From Todiramphus chloris collaris (Eukaryota > Chordata > Aves > Coraciiformes > Alcedinidae): DNA of 64,000 nucleotides. Shown here piece by piece: positions 36,096 through 47,500 of this stretch. Under the pieces are notes generated by a model, which searched no databases, was not told the DNA's origin, and saw only the letters and a program-made list of their open reading frames with translations. Position 1 is the first letter of the stretch. Every line of letters begins with the position of its first letter. The stretch is from NCBI GenBank assembly GCA_025345505.1, contig JANVCC010000021.1, positions 25,469,440 to 25,533,439 on the forward strand, written 5' to 3'. The position numbers and the translations under genes are program-made.

Positions 36096-37894
36096 ACCCT
36101 GCAAAAAAAGAAATCTGTAAATGCTATTTCAAGCTGCTGTTATGTCTACTTAGAAGTCAGTTCCTTTGGTAAAATTTTCCACAGTATTTGTCTCTGTTAG
36201 GTATTTTTCTTGCTTTTCTCTCCATCTTCATGGTAGCAATAACATTTTCATTAAAATATGAATTTTGTTTTTTTCCTTTCTACAGAGAAACTACTCTTTT
36301 TTTTTCAATTATAATTAACTTCTACTGTAGTATTCTTGTCCTACTGTAACAATTTCTCACTGGGATTCAATGGACTGTTAGTATCTAGTTACTGTTTATA
36401 CATATGAAAAAGAGATACTTGTGATTCACAATTTACTTTTTTTTTCCTGTATATTATGTTCAATGAGAAATTATAGTGTATTTCTGTTACTTGTCATAAC
36501 TAAAATTATGTTTTTTAAATTAAGGGAAGCTGAAATGTCCCTAATTTATTTGGTTCATTAAGAATCTGCTTTATTTTCCTTTTTTTTTTTTGAGAAAATA
36601 TAATTTTATTATTAAATTCATCTTTCTCTGGAAGAAAAAAAAATCTCTAAAAAGGTATGAAAAACTAATTCATCAATTTTTGTACAATTGACACAATGTT
36701 TTTTCATAACTGAAAATAGGCTTATTGTGATACAAAGTAGTGCCATAGTCCACTGAAAGTGTCTGGTTCCATCCTCTAGGTTGGAGTCATGAATTCCACC
36801 ATTGATAAATAATCTACCATGAACTGTCTATGAGACAGTGAAAGAGGTTTATGACAGGAAATAACACATCAGATGAGGTAACTTATGTAACAGAGGGATG
36901 TAGAATCCTAACTTTCTTCTTCCAAATTGCATGAAGAATCACATAATTTTAAATGCAAGTATGTTCTTCTATTTAATGTCCCTAGTATTTTCCAAAGAAG
37001 CTAAATATGTCTTCAGAAAGCTTCAGATAATCCCATCAAATCCAGACATATAAATTCTTGACTAAAAATCTGCTTTCAGATGCAACAGATTTGGGGTTTT
37101 TTTGAATACTGAAAGAGAATGCTACAATCCTCCTTTCCATTACATGTTAATTATTCATTCTTTTACAGGTCAGTTTTCTTCTTAAATCTGATCATACGTA
37201 TTAAAAACTTCAAATTTGCATAAATGGACATAAGCATGTTATTAAAAAGAGAAAGTTAAATGTAGTCATGACAGATAAAAATAGTATAGGTTTCCTATCT
37301 GCCAGCAATAAAGGGTAGGAGTGTCTGAATATTTAAGCATGTGGCAAATCATATTATTGATGAGAGGATTAGAAGCATTTTGTGAACCCTCTAGAACTTA
37401 TTTTCAAAAATTTTGATGACAGGAAACATGTTCTCTTTTTTCAAAAACATTATTTCCTATAATTTAAAGCATTGTTTGTCAAACAAGACATAATTACTAA
37501 AATCTGGATTTTTAACTTAGTGGAGAATTTAGCAAGCCACCAATAAAGATTATTGTGTGGAAATACATCTACTGAAGGATGTGTTCTATACTTTTGCATA
37601 GAAAGCCAGACACCTTAGTTTTTGCTAGAGATAATTAAGAGATTGTGGTTAAATTTATGTTGTAATTTACAACACATATTCTTAATTTTCTCACATTCTT
37701 CTGTCATATGTATGGGAAGGGAAGATGAATAAATAAAAAATATCTGACTAAGAAATAGGGTTTTAGGTCCCATTGGATCACAGGGTTCAGAAGAACAGAA
37801 AAATACAATGTCATCTCAACTACTTATGACTTTTTGTTAATTAGCACTCCATTAGAGACTGGATGTTATGAAACTGATGGTAGTTATATAGTTT

Positions 37895-37905
37895 ATATGT
37901 GTATA

Positions 37906-37937
<32 letters not shown>

Positions 37938-37944
37938 CACACAT
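37895..37944. repeat. (TG)n(TA)n(CA)n microsatellite
   Basis: TATATGTGTATATG leads into eight TG units, then ten TA units, then a short CA run. The arrangement is nearly palindromic in character. Confidence 0.95.
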
Positions 37945-38518
37945 ACCTCCTGAATTTAGGAAGAATATATAAGTATTTTATTAAGCATACATTCAGGCTA
38001 TACATTTATACAATGATTTATACATTTTTAGAGAAGCTGGGGTTTTCTGAAGTTCACTTCTTCATTCCTGAATATAAGTGGGATTTATGTCAGGGACACA
38101 CATGACTCTATCAGCTGCAATCTAAATTTCTTAAGAATCTAACCTAACAAGTTCTTACTGATGCAAAATCAGTACAAAGTTAAGAGCACATATTATCTAC
38201 TTTGTTTTGGAGGCTGGATAAATAGACTCACATTTCATTAGAGACCTATAAATTCAAAGTGAAAACTTTTCACAGTATTTCCCACAGTGATTTTCACTGT
38301 AAGCTTCGAGTGCAACCATGTCTTATGATCTCCTCTCCCGTGTTTCCTTTGTTCACACTGATAAGTGAAACAGTGATTTCAGATTATTGGACAGTGTAAG
38401 AATAATTTACACATAATCAAACACATTTCATTAACTATTCCCTTTCTTGTTCAGTTTGACTTTTTTCCCCTCTGTTGGCCTCTACATTGTCATACACTTG
38501 CTAAAGCACTTTGGGGGT

Positions 38519-38543
38519 AAAAAAAAAAAAAAAAAAAAAAAAA
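38519..38543. repeat. Poly-A run
   Basis: About 25 A followed by CCCAAAACACAAA. The preceding sequence does not match a known retroposon, so a processed pseudogene tail is not supported. Confidence 0.9.
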
Positions 38544-39261
38544 CCCAAAACACAAATATAAATAATAGAACAAATTACCAAATTACCAGATGCACGGGCA
38601 TCTTGTTCATAATATGGAAAAGCCATAACAGACTGAAACTAGCAACCTGATATTGACAGCATTTGTCATCAGCTGCATATGGAAGAGAGAAAAATCAAAT
38701 TCACAAAAGGAGTAGAAATGTAATTTTAATCAAATGCTATCTATTAGAATAAATATCCCTGACTAATAGCCACCTTCAGAGAAACTGATAAAACACTTCA
38801 TTATCCAGACCTATATTACATTGACAAGAAAGAAGCATCAGTGAGAAAGGAAAACTATAACAAGAAAATAAATAATACAGATTATAAAATACATATATCT
38901 CAAACAGCTGCCACCTAACTATTCAAAATGCAATTTCCACTGTCAAAAACAGGCATTTGAAATTCCTGGATGCAATCTCATTGATCCTCAATACGCTGAA
39001 GTCAGTGCAATATCCTTCACCAGCTTTAGTGATAAAAAGTCTTAACAGAAAAGACAATAGAAATTATTATTTGTAAAACAGGACAGTTAACCTGTTGTAC
39101 AGTATCAAGGAACTTCTAAGTGAAAGTAAATGCTGATTTTGCCTTTTTAAGGACTTCTGTCTTTCCTCATATGCACTTCAGACATTTCAGTATAAATTAA
39201 ATTCAGACTTAAAATGTTTTCCTTAAATTCTCCATTAGAATAGACTATTTTATTTGGAAGA

Positions 39262-39895
39262 GACCCCCATCTCAGTAAAGACATACTTCCTAATGTCCAT
39301 TCTGAACTTCCTCTGATGCAGCTTTGAAACATTCCCATGCATCCTGCCTTTGCATTACCAGTGAGAGTAGATCAACACCTCCCTTTTCACTACAGCTTCC
39401 CAGGAAGCTGTAGAGAACAATTAGGTCACCCCTCAGCATCATTTTCTCCAAACTAGACAAGTCCAAAGTCCTTAGCTGCTCCTCATAGGACATTCCTCTT
39501 CACCATCTCTGTTGCTTTCCTCCAGACACACTCAAGGACTATTTACCTTGGTCACAGTGAAGAGGGAGGTAGCCCTTTGGAGCAGAAGAGACACACACTC
39601 AGGGAAAGTGCAAACAAAAATCCACCCTCTTTTCAGCAAATTTCCCCTTTATAATGAGTGTGATGTTTATGGGGTTGGATACACCTGTGAGCCAACTCAA
39701 GACAGATGCCCTGGCTGACTCCAAGTTGCTACCAGCTTGCAAACCATGGCAAGCTTATGATTCTGTCCCAGTGAAAGTAGGACAAGGACCTTCACAAGCT
39801 TCTTAAATTGTGGGGCTCAGAGCTTCACACAGTATTCAAGGTGAGACCACACCAATGCTGAATACAGTGGGATAATCATCTCTTTTTACCTGAAT
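39262..39895 (-). mobile_element. CR1 LINE fragment, split by an LTR insertion
   Basis: On the minus strand, 39262-39539 carries the end of CR1 ORF2: GACATACTTCCTAATGTCC, CACCCCTCAGCATCATTTTC and GTCCTTAGCTGCTCCTCATA are typical complements. The next CR1 segment, TTAAATTGTGGGGCTCAGAG to GGTGAGACCACACCAATGCTGAATACAGTGG, resumes at 39785 and runs to about 39895. Removing the LTR between them restores the normal CR1 order. No octamer tail is visible at the low end. This is an older CR1 than the main copy. Confidence 0.88.
39540..39784 (-). mobile_element. Short solo LTR, ERVL-like, nested in CR1
   Basis: 245 bp interrupt the CR1 at 39262-39895. They are flanked by the exact 5-bp direct repeat AGGAC (39535-39539 and 39785-39789), the size made by ERVL-type elements. 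Read on the minus strand it begins TGTCCTACTTTCACTGGGA, close to TGTTCTGGTTTCACTGGGA of the LTR at 44168, and shares AACATCACACTCATTATAA and the order of other blocks with it. No internal retroviral sequence is attached, so it is a solo LTR, shorter than usual for the family and clearly a fossil. It is younger than the CR1 it sits in. Confidence 0.8.
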
Positions 39896-42800
39896 CAGAT
39901 AACATAAAACAAATCAGTTTTAATTCTGAGGTCAAATATTATTGTTGTTTGGAAGGTTTTTTTGTTGGAGTTTTTTTTTGCAATTTTAAAATGGATTGAC
40001 TGACTTTGTTTTAACTTTTGTTTCCAGCACTGAATTTAGCAAGATAGGAATAAAGATCTGAGGAATGTTCAGGAAAACAGGGACACTCATTTGAAAATTA
40101 ATGAAAGGTAATAAAAATTAGTATAATACAATAATAATAATTGAAAAAATTATGAAAGGGTGAGGACGCTTTGTTATAAAAATAGGGGCATTTTTATTTC
40201 TTTTACTCAGCTTAATACATAAGGGCCAGATGAGTTCTGGGATAAGACTGTGAGTAGACTGTCAGAGTATTGTTTTGGCTTCCCCTCCTGCCATTGTCTC
40301 TCTGAGCATCTGTATGGTTGTGCAAATAAGTTTTATTGCATAACTTGACCTAAGCCTTACAAGTTAAACACAGGCTAAGTCTCTGAAGGCTTGTGTAGAT
40401 AGGTCCAAACTCCACATGCCCATACTCTGAGCTGGTTAGCTGCAGGCACTGATTGGATAGCATACCACACATGTCTTGCCACTCCAGGTACAGAAATGAC
40501 CCTATCCATCCAGAGAAAATCCTGAACACTAAAGTGTGGTTCCAGTGAATTCACAGTATAGATACATGACTTAATTCCCTACTACCATCTAAATATTTAG
40601 CTTTTCATTTATCTGCACATATTAAAAAAAAAGATGTCACAAAACCTGTATAATACATTCTCAAAGGTATTGTGAGACTGACAATCACTGAATTATCAAG
40701 TAATGTTATTTTTACAAATGACTGATATTTCAGATAGAGAAGTTTGAAGGAAAATATTCTCAAGTTTGCCCTGCTGTTGTATTTTTATTCCAGCTTGCTG
40801 TGATCCTGCTCTTCTAGAAACCAAATCAGTAGGATGGGGATTATTCTGTGGCCAGTAGCTGAGAAATCAAGGGAACTCAATGCTAAAGAGAGCCAAGTCC
40901 CAACTCTGCCTTGAAAAGAATCTGCTATTTGTTTGTATAATCCTTTAGATTTTGTCTCTCTCTCTTTTTTTTTTTTTTTTTTTATCCTCTGCTATTCATG
41001 TCCTGTCATCATCACATCGGCACTAAGGGAGCATAAAGGGCTGCATTCATTCCATTTAGCTTAAAAACTTAATTACCACATGAAATTGATGCAAGCTTCA
41101 ACACCTAAGAAATAAACAGCTTGCTGGAGGTGGTAGTCATGCTATTGGCTTCCTTAAGAGGCCTGACCACAGCTGTGGCACTATTGTCCTGCAACCCAGA
41201 AGAAAGTGTATTACCATTGCTGGTAGTAGGCCAGTAGCTTTGTTCTGAGTTTGCAAGGCTTCAGGACTGAAAATTGTCAGTTTGCTTTTTCTGAACTTTT
41301 CTTGTCTTACCCAGAATTCTGTTTTCACTTGGTTTAGCTGTAACTGTGATTTTTCTAATGATGAGTTGGTTACTCCTAATTTGGAGTTTTTGCTTTTCAC
41401 ATGGTATAAGCAAAGCTTTATATAGATAAATGTAAACATTAGTTTTTCTGTGTAGAAAAAAAAATATTGTGACTTTAAAAATATACATATGAAGAAATAC
41501 AAGCCTGGTATGAAAGCAGATGCCTTTGAGAAGCAGGGACACAAGATGCAGTGCAGAGGATTACAGGCACGGAATGATTAGAGTCAGAGTACAGACTGAT
41601 GCTGGAAACCCCAAAACTCTAAACAATTCACCAGTGGTAACTTGAAAAAATGCAGATCTGGAGCTTGAGAAAACTCACTTTAGTGGTAACACAGAACAAA
41701 GAACAAACACCTGATTATGTAAAATGCACCATATACCATAAATTTGGATTCACCATAAACTTGTAGAAAAGTGAAGAAAGAGCAAGCTGTAAAGCACTGT
41801 TAGCAAACATATAAAACTTAGATCCTAGAGTGAGGAAGATCAAATATCAACAGCATAGTCCTCCTGGTGGAGGAATCAGGGTGCTTCCAACTTGCGCTAA
41901 TCCACCCATAATAGACCCAAACTATCAGTGTTAGAACCCCATGGAGCAGCAAAAGCGAGCATCACATCAAGAAAAGGGTTAGAAGATAGGAAGTGTGCAT
42001 ATAATAATTTTAAATGTGTTCTTGTTAATAGTTGTAAGAAAAAAATTCTGTATATGGTTTTCACTTTCTCTTTTGTTTTCTTTAATAAATAGATCTGGAC
42101 TAATAATAATTCTGTGATTAGACTGTTAAGATTTCAACTATACTAACAATAACCTCTTGGCTTTTCATATAAGCTGTTTTTTCTCTTTTGCCCATAAAAA
42201 GGTTTTGAGCAACAGACTGCTCTCCAGGGCTCTGGCACAGACAAATGGGACTCCTTTTTGGTCTACTTTGGTGATCAATGAGAAGTGCTAACATCCATGG
42301 AAAGGGGAAAACTGTCTGCTTTGCTAAGATTAAAAAGTGCCCTGGGGTGTTTTTAAGATCCAAAGAGTTAGTTACTGTCTGTCTCTTACAGAGAGTTCAC
42401 AATGCAGCCATATACAGCTGTGGAAAATAAAGCAGTTGTTAAATCCATAAAAGACTGATTCAATTATAATGCAATGGAGAATCAGCCTGATTGTCCAAAT
42501 GGCAAGTCCAGTAGATCTTTAGAAAAGAAAATTCCTCAATGTTACCTATACCTGAACCTGAAAGAAAAAACATCTGAAGTCATGTTCTTAAAGCTATTTG
42601 ACTACATTAAATTAAGCCCTTTTTCTTGGTACAGGCTGTTACTGCTTTGTTACGAAGTTAGTGAATGTGTTTTAATAGCTCAATGTGAAGTTTATAAGAG
42701 AATCACATGCCTAAATATTATTTTGAGTATTATTTTTAATGCTTTCCAGCTCATTTCCTTTTTTCCTGCTGATACCAGAAAAAGGTCTGCCAAGAACACA

Positions 42801-44167
42801 CTGGCAAATGGTACAGATTCAAATGATGAACATCTCATCCAATGTTTTGTGGATAATTAGGGGATTACATGTCTTCAAGAATAAGGCAACATTTTCTTAG
42901 TCATAAATTGTTCATTTCTATGCATTTTTATTACCTCATGTTACAATTGTTTTTAAAGCTTTTAAAAGCACATAAATATTTCCCATTTTGAACAATCAGA
43001 GCTTCGATGTGAGTATAAAACAACCTTCCATCAGATCCTCCAAAAGTTTTTTTTTGTCATTCACGGGCAACAGCTTATTTCAGTCAATACAGGCATGTCT
43101 GATAGTTGGCTAGCTGCTACTAGCTGTTGGTTTGCAATCTATTCCAGTACAAATAAAAGCAAACTTAACTGGAGATACATTAAGTAGCTTATTTATTAAA
43201 AAGGTTCCACAGCTTCCTGTGGGGAAAAAAACAAAACAAAAAGTCAAACAAAAAAAACCCAAAACCCTGTTCATGTTCCCATAATTTGGCATCATCCTAA
43301 CCCATATTAGTCACTGAATCTTTCATGAATTACAAAATAATTTATTGTTCATGGGTATCTGGCTGATGAGCTATTTTTTATAGTTCTTAGAATCTCAACC
43401 ATTAGGATAAGAAAACAAAAGAAAATCCTTTCTCCCCCTACAATGTACCATTTGAATTGTGATATTCATTTTGGGCAAAAATTTAGACTTTTTTTGTTGT
43501 TTGTTATCATAATTTTATTTTCTTGGTAGAAGAAAAATAAATGGAACATGGAATAACTATAACACCAAGGATCCACTTTTTCCTCTAGCCCTGGTGAATG
43601 TTTAGATACCTAGCAGTTAGTGTGGTTGAAATATTCATGAAACAGAAGGACATCCAGCAAACCAGGATTGGTTGATAATGTCAGTCTGTATACAATCCTT
43701 CAAAGAAAACTGTCCTCTGTATCACAGAAATTTTGAAACTTTCACTTCGTTTTTCACTCAAGTGAAATGCAAGAGATTTTCACATGCAGTTTTTTGAGGT
43801 TTTTTACTCAACATTTTAGTCTTAATTGGCTGGTTCTTCAGTTGGCAATCTGCATGAATCTAGGAACATCCAGAGCGCCATGCTGACATATGTCATCTGT
43901 CAAAATGGCCTGTTTTGTGGAATACAATCAGATTGAACCATCACAGGCAAAATAAAGAAGTGCTCATTTAATCTATGTACAAACAACATAATACAACATA
44001 ATATCAAAGGTATTTTACATAATTAAAATAATCAATACAGCTGACTGGACTTGTGGGATTTTTTGTGCCACAAGAAGGATGGACTGACTTTTTTTCCTTC
44101 AGCTTCCAATTTAGAAGTTATCATGGGACTATTTAGAGTAAGAACTTGCTTTTAAGAAGTCCTTCGC
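39896..44167. other. AT-rich intergenic DNA, nothing recognised
   Basis: No gene, RNA or transposon was recognised. It has (TC)n/poly-T at 40955-40983 and A/C-rich simple sequence at 43222-43266. Open frames of 135 codons (41137-41544 minus) and 128 codons (42474-42860 plus) have no motif I recognise, no clear splice context, and the Lys/Phe/Ile/Leu-rich composition of chance frames. Confidence 0.55.
40955..40983. repeat. (TC)n followed by poly-T
   Basis: Five TC units run into about 19 T. No transposon body is attached. Confidence 0.9.
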
Positions 44168-44560
44168 TGTTCTGGTTTCACTGGGATAGAATCATAGGTC
44201 AGCCATGGTCTGCAGGCTGTTAGTAGTATCAGGACAGCTGACCCAAATTGGCTCATTGGTATATCCCAAACCATAAACATCACACTCATTATAACGGGTC
44301 TTCTCCTCCTGCTTCTTTATAGCCCTGGAGGGGCTTGCTTATCATTGTGTTTCTGAGGACTGTATTTCTATTTGTTGTGACCCCCATACACTTGCTGGGC
44401 TCAGTATAACTTTGTATACTTTATATTTGTATTAGTTTTGCTGTTTTGTTAAATCCCTTTTCATTTCAAGCCACAGGTGTCCTTTCCTTTTCCTGATTCC
44501 CCTTCTCACCTGGGGAAAGGTCAGCGATAGAGCAGATGCTACAGTTTAACCCCAGATACA
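44168..44560 (+). mobile_element. Solo LTR, ERVL-like, same family as the nested one
   Basis: About 393 bp begin TGTTCTGGTTTCACTGGGAT, the start of a very common avian ERVL-type LTR. Further recognisable blocks are CAGGACAGCTGACCCAAATT near 44231 and a pyrimidine-rich stretch with CCTGGGGAAAGG near 44510. The end is placed at GTTTAACCCCAGATACA. It is shorter than the usual family length, so internal parts are missing. I see no convincing 5-bp target duplication, which leaves the right end uncertain by some bases. No internal retroviral sequence adjoins it. It is a decayed fossil. Confidence 0.75.
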
Positions 44561-47500
44561 GGCTAACCATAGATATTCACAATCTGGAACTCATATTTTC
44601 AACATGAATTCAAGAAAAGGAAATAGTTATAAGAAGGAGGAGCGCAATGAAAATATCAAGCAGGCAAAGTCCAATGTCAGTAGCATAAGCATAGAAATTA
44701 ACAGAGGAATAACAAATGCCTCTTTCTAATTGGAGCCACTTTTTGACCTGTAACCTTTAGGGCAAAAACTTTATTTACTTCCCTGGTGTGGAGACTGAGG
44801 AGCAGCTGTTTCTACAATGGCAAATAATTTATCCTTCCACTTTACTGTGGTTCAGATTCTAATCTCCAAATCGTCCCCATTACATAGACAATTTAACTCC
44901 TGGGCTCTCTCTCGGACCAAAGCAATTAGTTTTCTCCAGGATGAAACACAGGGGTTTTTCTTTTCTGGGATTTTTTTTTTTCTACAGACTACATCCAGGA
45001 AGTAGAGGGGAGTTTTGCCCCTCTGCTCATCTAACGCAATACTCAGGAGGTCTTTCATATGCCTGCAACCCCAGGTGTCCCCATATCATTCTCTGAAGCA
45101 TTCAACACATGCTGTACTTCATTAGACAGCATTATTCTGGTGATCCCTTGCATTATTTCAGATACTTTAAACAAGCAAAAGCAACCCTTTCCCAAAACAC
45201 ACACAAAATAAAAATTGTAACGAAAGTAATTATGTCTCTGGGTCCTGCTGGGTGGACTCAAGAAAAGGTCAATATAGGAAAATACACAGTCTCTTCTATA
45301 ATGGACTATCACCAAGCAGTGTGGGTACAAACTGATCTGCCATTTCTGCCATGGGAAGAAGAGATTGTTCTCTGAGTGGATGCCTTTCATCGTGTAGATC
45401 TACAAAAGCACTCTCAGAGATAAGACTATATGATAGATTTCATCCTGAGACTGACATATATATTTATTTATTGTTTTGTTTTTGTTAATTTGCTGGCTGA
45501 AGGAAAAAATGTGTATATATTTATATAACAAAAAACTATTAATAACTGAGTTCAGTGGAGCATCTACATTCAGGCAACAAGAACATGCTCTGTGTATATG
45601 GTTTATTTCTCTTTAGCAAGATCTTTTATACATAAAACTAAAGAAACAGGAGGCTTTCTTAAATGGGCACATATTATTTTCTTCACTAACTTTACTTCAT
45701 ATAGTGGAAAAAGAAACAAAAAGGAAATGTTACAGAATGTGGCTACTTTAATTTTTTTGTCTACATGTGAATAGCTCAACAAATATAGGGTATAAGAAAT
45801 AATATACATCTGGTTTATAAGGATGTAAGTTTTCCTAGAAATTCATGGAAATTTTATTAATATGGTCTTTGCTACCCTCAAAAGAAAAACAGTATCTTTA
45901 AATAATGTCAACTTTCTAATACTAAACTGGATTTAAAAGAAAATGTAATTTGTAGAAATAAACTTTCTTTATTAATGATGACAAAGTTCTGTATGTATAA
46001 GGAGAATTTAGGTCATTCTTTTATGTCCTGTCATTAATATAACTTTTAAAACCATATGGAAGCTACTTTTTATCATATTACCACTGAAACTGGTGTTTTT
46101 AGAGCAGAATATGAGCCACCATATAAGAAAAAATGTGGTGAAGGAGGGAGAGGATAATATTTAAAATTTAAAAGTCTATTAACCCTTTAAAGAAATATAT
46201 CCATCTAAGAACAGCATATGTACAACTTACTGATTCTCAGCTATGACTTACAGCCTGTTAGGAATTGAATTGCTGGTCTTGTTCTCATTAGGACTTATAC
46301 AAACTGACATGAAGGGACGAGAAGTTTCTCTGTCCCTTCCATGGATGAAATGTGCTCAGTAATGAACACAGAGAAGCAAACAAAAGTCTTGTGGCGTAAA
46401 ACATTTCCTCTTGCAAGAGGACCTTTTACTCAGTTTGATCTAATGCTCACAATTTAATGGCTTTTCTGTTCCCTAAGAGTGCAAGCCATAAGCAACTATG
46501 ATAGGATAAGAATCTAAAATGTAGATGCCTAAAAATTAGACATTTAAATACAAATACATGTATGTAGGTTCCCTGCAATAGACATCTCTAAAGGCAGTTC
46601 AGCTTAAGGTAAAATAGACACTCAGAGATATAAGAACAATGCCTACCTATTTCCCTCCATTCACTACATAGGGAGCATAGGGAGATGAGCTCAGAGTTCA
46701 ACACTTAGATATCTGAATTTGGAAAATAGAAATCCCGCTTTAATATACAACTCACTATGGCCACATATGAACTTCCTTATATGGGCTAATTCAAGAATCA
46801 ATATTTAACACCTGGTGCAAGCATATGCAAGATTTCTCTCATAGAGTTACACACATTACTATTATTTTCTTCAATCACAAAATGTAAGATGCAAAGGCCT
46901 ATAAAGCACAAATTAAAACTTATAGCTACATGACAGCTGCTAGTTATAATTCTACTAATGTAAAACAGTCATAAACTTGGCTTTATGGATTAGTTATGCC
47001 AGGTTATAGCTGCTTTGCATTGCCAAAGTGGAACAAAGCATCTTAGAAGGTACCACTGTGTCTGGTTCTTGGATGGTAGTTATATAAACGGCAACACTGG
47101 TAGTGATAACTCATCTAGTTCATTGTCCAGCTTCCCTCGCCAGTGTTGGCATGTGTAGCTAAAAAGTTACTGCAGTTCTTAAGTCTAATTAATTTCATCA
47201 GTTGTATTGACATAATTCAAGTATTTAACTAAGTTGCACTTCATTAGATAGCTAGGAATATGATCTTTCCAAGTAAGAGAGGTGCCAAGCCTCTTCTAGT
47301 ACTGGAAAGCGTATTACTGTTACCCACATTGTGCCAAATCAATTACATATGAAAGTCAATTCCTTATTTTGCAATACTGTAATAACATCTGCATACAAAA
47401 AGCTACATAACAATGCACACTACATTTAGTAGGGTCAAACTATTTATGGTAACTACTGTGTCTATATTGATAGCGTGTAGATAGGTAAATATCATTAATG

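Larger units (their letters stand above)
35021..39261. other. AT-rich intergenic DNA with an assembly gap
   Basis: No gene or transposon was recognised. It holds a C16 run at 35178-35193, the 100-N gap at 35924-36023 with low-complexity flanks, a TG/TA microsatellite at 37895-37944 and a poly-A at 38519-38543. Open frames across the N run are artefacts. Confidence 0.6.

Noticed and set aside
35842-36200. Open frames with long X runs
   Set aside because: They cross the 100-N assembly gap and flanking microsatellites, so they are artefacts.
38447-38650. Poly-A at 38519 considered as the tail of a processed pseudogene or SINE
   Set aside because: No gene-like or tRNA-like body and no flanking duplication were seen next to it.
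42474-42860. 128-codon plus-strand open frame considered as a possible exon
   Set aside because: No known domain, no convincing splice signals and a composition typical of AT-rich chance frames.
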